Positions 61,678 to 64,000 of a stretch of 64,000 nucleotides of DNA are shown in pieces. The translations under genes were made by a program, and so were the position numbers. Every line of letters begins with the position of its first letter. The stretch's first letter is position 1. The notes beneath the pieces are model-generated. The model searched no databases and was not told the DNA's origin. It saw nothing but the letters and a program-made list of their open reading frames with translations. Origin of the DNA: Lactarius indigo (taxonomy: Eukaryota > Basidiomycota > Agaricomycetes > Russulales > Russulaceae); NCBI GenBank assembly GCA_025766275.1, contig JAFKAC010000025.1, positions 248,001-312,000 of the forward strand, read 5' to 3'.

Positions 61678-63723
61678 GTGGCCGTGACAACAAGAGACCA
61701 GTGGACGAACTTCCGTCCATATTCGCTCCCAAGAAGAGGAGAACGCAACGTCCCCACGCGCTTTCTACGAGCTGCTAGTTGGAGGGAAAGACAAGAAGAA
61801 ACTGGATATTTTGTGGAGTTCAACGGACCTAGTAGATTCCGACCAGTTGAGTTCAACTTCGACCACTTGTGTTGGACAGAGGTTGCGTGGAATCCCATAG
61901 ACTCCCAGTGGGATGTCATACGACCAGCAGGACCTAGGTACCAGTGCAATATCAATGCCCGAGAACTTAACAGCCGGGCAGATTGGGGCCCCATCGACGG
62001 GCAAGTACAAGAACACTCTACTGGAGAAGTGATATCAGAAGAAGAGGAACGAAGCCAAGACGAGAGTGAAGGACGAGAGCCAAATCAAACGGAAACTAGC
62101 GGAGGAGCGATACAAGATCTCCTTATCGAACGAGCTGAGTCCGCACACATTACCGAACCAGAGCCAATTCACATCCGATCACCAGCCATTATGGCGACAA
62201 TAACAAGAGCAATGGAAGAAGCCGCGATTGAAGAAGCGCGCGTAATACAAGCAGAGGCACGAGAAATCCTCATGCCCATTAACCCTGAAACCGGTGTACG
62301 AATGACTGCAGACGACGCAGCCATCTTCCGAGCAATAGGGTCAGATCGAGGAGACCCCCCATCCGGACGACGACCCGCACTAGACCTCCCACCAGGAATG
62401 GGAGGACCAGGCGAAGACCCGCCACCGCCACCAGGAGGGGGTATCCCGTTTGATCTATGAAGGACCGAACCACCAAGAATGCCACCCATGGGACCACCAG
62501 GAGGTGGAGGAGGTGATGGAGGTGCCGGAGGAGGAGGACATCATAACGAGAAACTAACCGGCGAGCCACCTTCCATTTTTGACGGAGACAGACTCAAAGT
62601 AGACCAATTCCTGACGCAGTGGCATGTCTATTGGGGCATGAATCTGGACGCCCCTATCATGCGCAACGACTACAGAAGATGCCTTCTGTTTCTTTCCTAC
62701 ATCAAAGGCGGAGTGGTCAGCGAATGGGTTCTATCCTTCCTGAACTGGCTCAACAGGCAGATACAACGGGGAATAAGTCCCTACACCCGCAACCTATGGG
62801 ACGCCGTAGCCGATGGATTCAGCCAGAGGTTCGAGAACACGCTAGAAAGAGAACAAGCCCAAGCGATACTACGGAAAGGTTACAAAATGACGGGGGAAGA
62901 CATTGACAAGTACGTCAATGACTTTGAACAGCTCGCACGGAAAGCTCACTACCGCCTCAATGAACCCCAAACCATCGACCTCTTTACATCGGGTCTACCC
63001 AAGGAACTGTTCAAGAACGCATTCCAGTTCGACGACCCCGTCACGTTCGACGACTGGAAGAGGGCCGTCCTCAAACGGCAGAAGAACTACATCCACCTCA
63101 AGGCACGACTCAATGAATACAAAAATACGACAGCACAACCAAAGAAGCAGGGCGGCAATGCAGGATGGACGCTCCCGCAGAACCTACCACAAACTAACCC
63201 GTGGGCGATGGACACCTCGGCCGACCGTGCAAAGGTAAGGCTCGCAGGGTCTGAAGACATCGATTTCAACAAACTGCCACATCGCGACTGGCCTACACCG
63301 CCGTTCCCGCCAAGAGGAGGACCGGGAGCTAGAGGACAAGGGAGAGGAGGATCTCGAAGGGACTTAAGGAACATCCTTTGCTATAACTGTCACGCTCCCG
63401 GCCACCTCTCACGAAATTGCCCATATCCGTGTGTGCAGCAACAGTGGCAGGCTACCCCATCCAGTAGCCGCATGGCCGAAACTGCAGGATATTCCCAGGG
63501 CCCCGTCTCACAGTACGCACCATCACAGTACGCGCCGTCGCTGCCCAGGTATATGTCACCGGCGCCAAGCGTAACGCCCGCACCCCAAATCAACGCGGCA
63601 AGCATGAAAACAGCGGGAGAACAGGCCAAAGAATGGCTCACACAGGTGGCCAACAGTACGGATGAAGTGAAAGATCTTATACTTCAGGATCTATGGGGAA
63701 AAGAGGGTTTTCGGGACGCCTGA
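61678..63723 (+). pseudogene. gag: Gag of B3 with one nonsense codon
   Basis: Same GTG start position and domain order as B2. TGA at 62458-62460 sits where B2 has CGA (GIPFDL-R-RTEPP). After it the frame is open to 63723, including the CCHC knuckle CYNCHAPGHLSRNC near 63379. Unlike B1 and B2 it has gained out-of-frame ATGs in the 5' part (for example GGGATGTCATA near 61913, GACGTC in B2). Confidence 0.9.
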
Positions 63724-64000
63724 ACCCGTCAGTCTGGGTGAGGGCTCTTCAATGTAATTCTGCAATTGTGACAACGCGCTACCGATCTATGAGAATTCCA
63801 GTGACTGTCTGTACGAATTACCAAACGACTGAAACAAATGCGCTAGTCGATTCTGGTGCAACCGACAACTTCATCCGACCCAGCTTAGCGAAACGGGCTG
63901 GTATCCAAACACAGCCGCTGAGCACGCCTCGCAAAATATGGAATATAGACAACACGGAAAATAAAGCTGGGTTAATCACTCATTATGTTAACCTAGAGGT
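63693..64000 (+). CDS. pol: Pol of B3, N-terminal start only
   Basis: -1 frame after the GGGAAAA heptamer (63696-63702). Open to the window end. It contains the protease motif VDSGATDNFIRP. Nothing can be said about the rest. Confidence 0.85.
   Translation, partial: MGKRGFSGRLNPSVWVRALQCNSAIVTTRYRSMRIPVTVCTNYQTTETNALVDSGATDNFIRPSLAKRAGIQTQPLSTPRKIWNIDNTENKAGLITHYVNLE

Larger units (their letters stand above)
61163..64000 (+). mobile_element. Ty3/Gypsy element B3, 3' cut by window end
   Basis: 5' LTR 61163-61658 (496 bp), self-primer site AAGACCAAGAT at 61661-61671, gag with one TGA, start of pol. The 3' part is outside the window. More diverged than B1 and B2. Confidence 0.93.

Overview
This window is a repeat-dense stretch of a fungal nuclear genome. 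The evidence is short GT-AG introns, large NACHT-ankyrin (NLR-like) genes, Tad-like LINEs and Ty3/Gypsy chromoviruses. Together these suggest a basidiomycete, probably an Agaricomycete; that taxonomic call is inference. No rRNA, tRNA or CRISPR array was seen. Almost everything is transposable element, and most elements are nested in each other or in two related NLR genes.

Layout. 1-15153 holds two Ty3/Gypsy chromovirus units (family A) in tandem, sharing the LTR at 5111-5929. The second unit carries about 3.2 kb of unexplained ATG-poor open frames before gag. 15154-16070 is the 3' end of a Ty1/Copia element, cut off by the family A array. 16071-18842 is the ankyrin 3' half of NLR gene 1, hit by a family B solo LTR. 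18931-19722 is an intergenic repeat that recurs at 40539-41324. 19811-39393 is one minus-strand LINE of about 6.3 kb, bounded by 13-bp target duplications and split twice. One split is a family A solo LTR (33545-34230). The other is a 12.6-kb insertion (20871-33458) made of an LTR-like block, a foldback-like inverted pair of 81-bp palindromic tandem arrays, and, inside the array, a Ty3/Gypsy element B1 (23116-30961, minus).

41782-43354 is the 5' half of NLR gene 2. It is interrupted in the NACHT domain by a minus-strand Copia element (43355-56846, duplication CATCC), which is itself interrupted by intact Ty3/Gypsy element B2 (48087-55920, duplication TCCTG, LTRs that look identical). NLR gene 2 resumes at 56847 and runs to about 60110, where it is lost in AT-rich and simple-repeat DNA. 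A third family B copy, B3, starts at 61163 and leaves the window.

Common themes. (1) Both Gypsy families appear to use Tf1-type self-priming: the inferred first 10-11 nt of the RNA are complementary to the primer site just after the LTR, and an extra copy of that sequence sits just upstream as a hairpin. (2) Both families have 5' regions almost free of ATG although they hold long open frames; in family B the first ~172 Gag codons are conserved at protein level without any ATG. (3) All seven clear nonsense codons in the elements are TGA, and in every case with a paralogue in the window the ancestor is CGA, which points to CpG transition decay. (4) A ~50-codon stretch in the family B pol tail changes as if the +1 frame, not the pol frame, were the constrained one.
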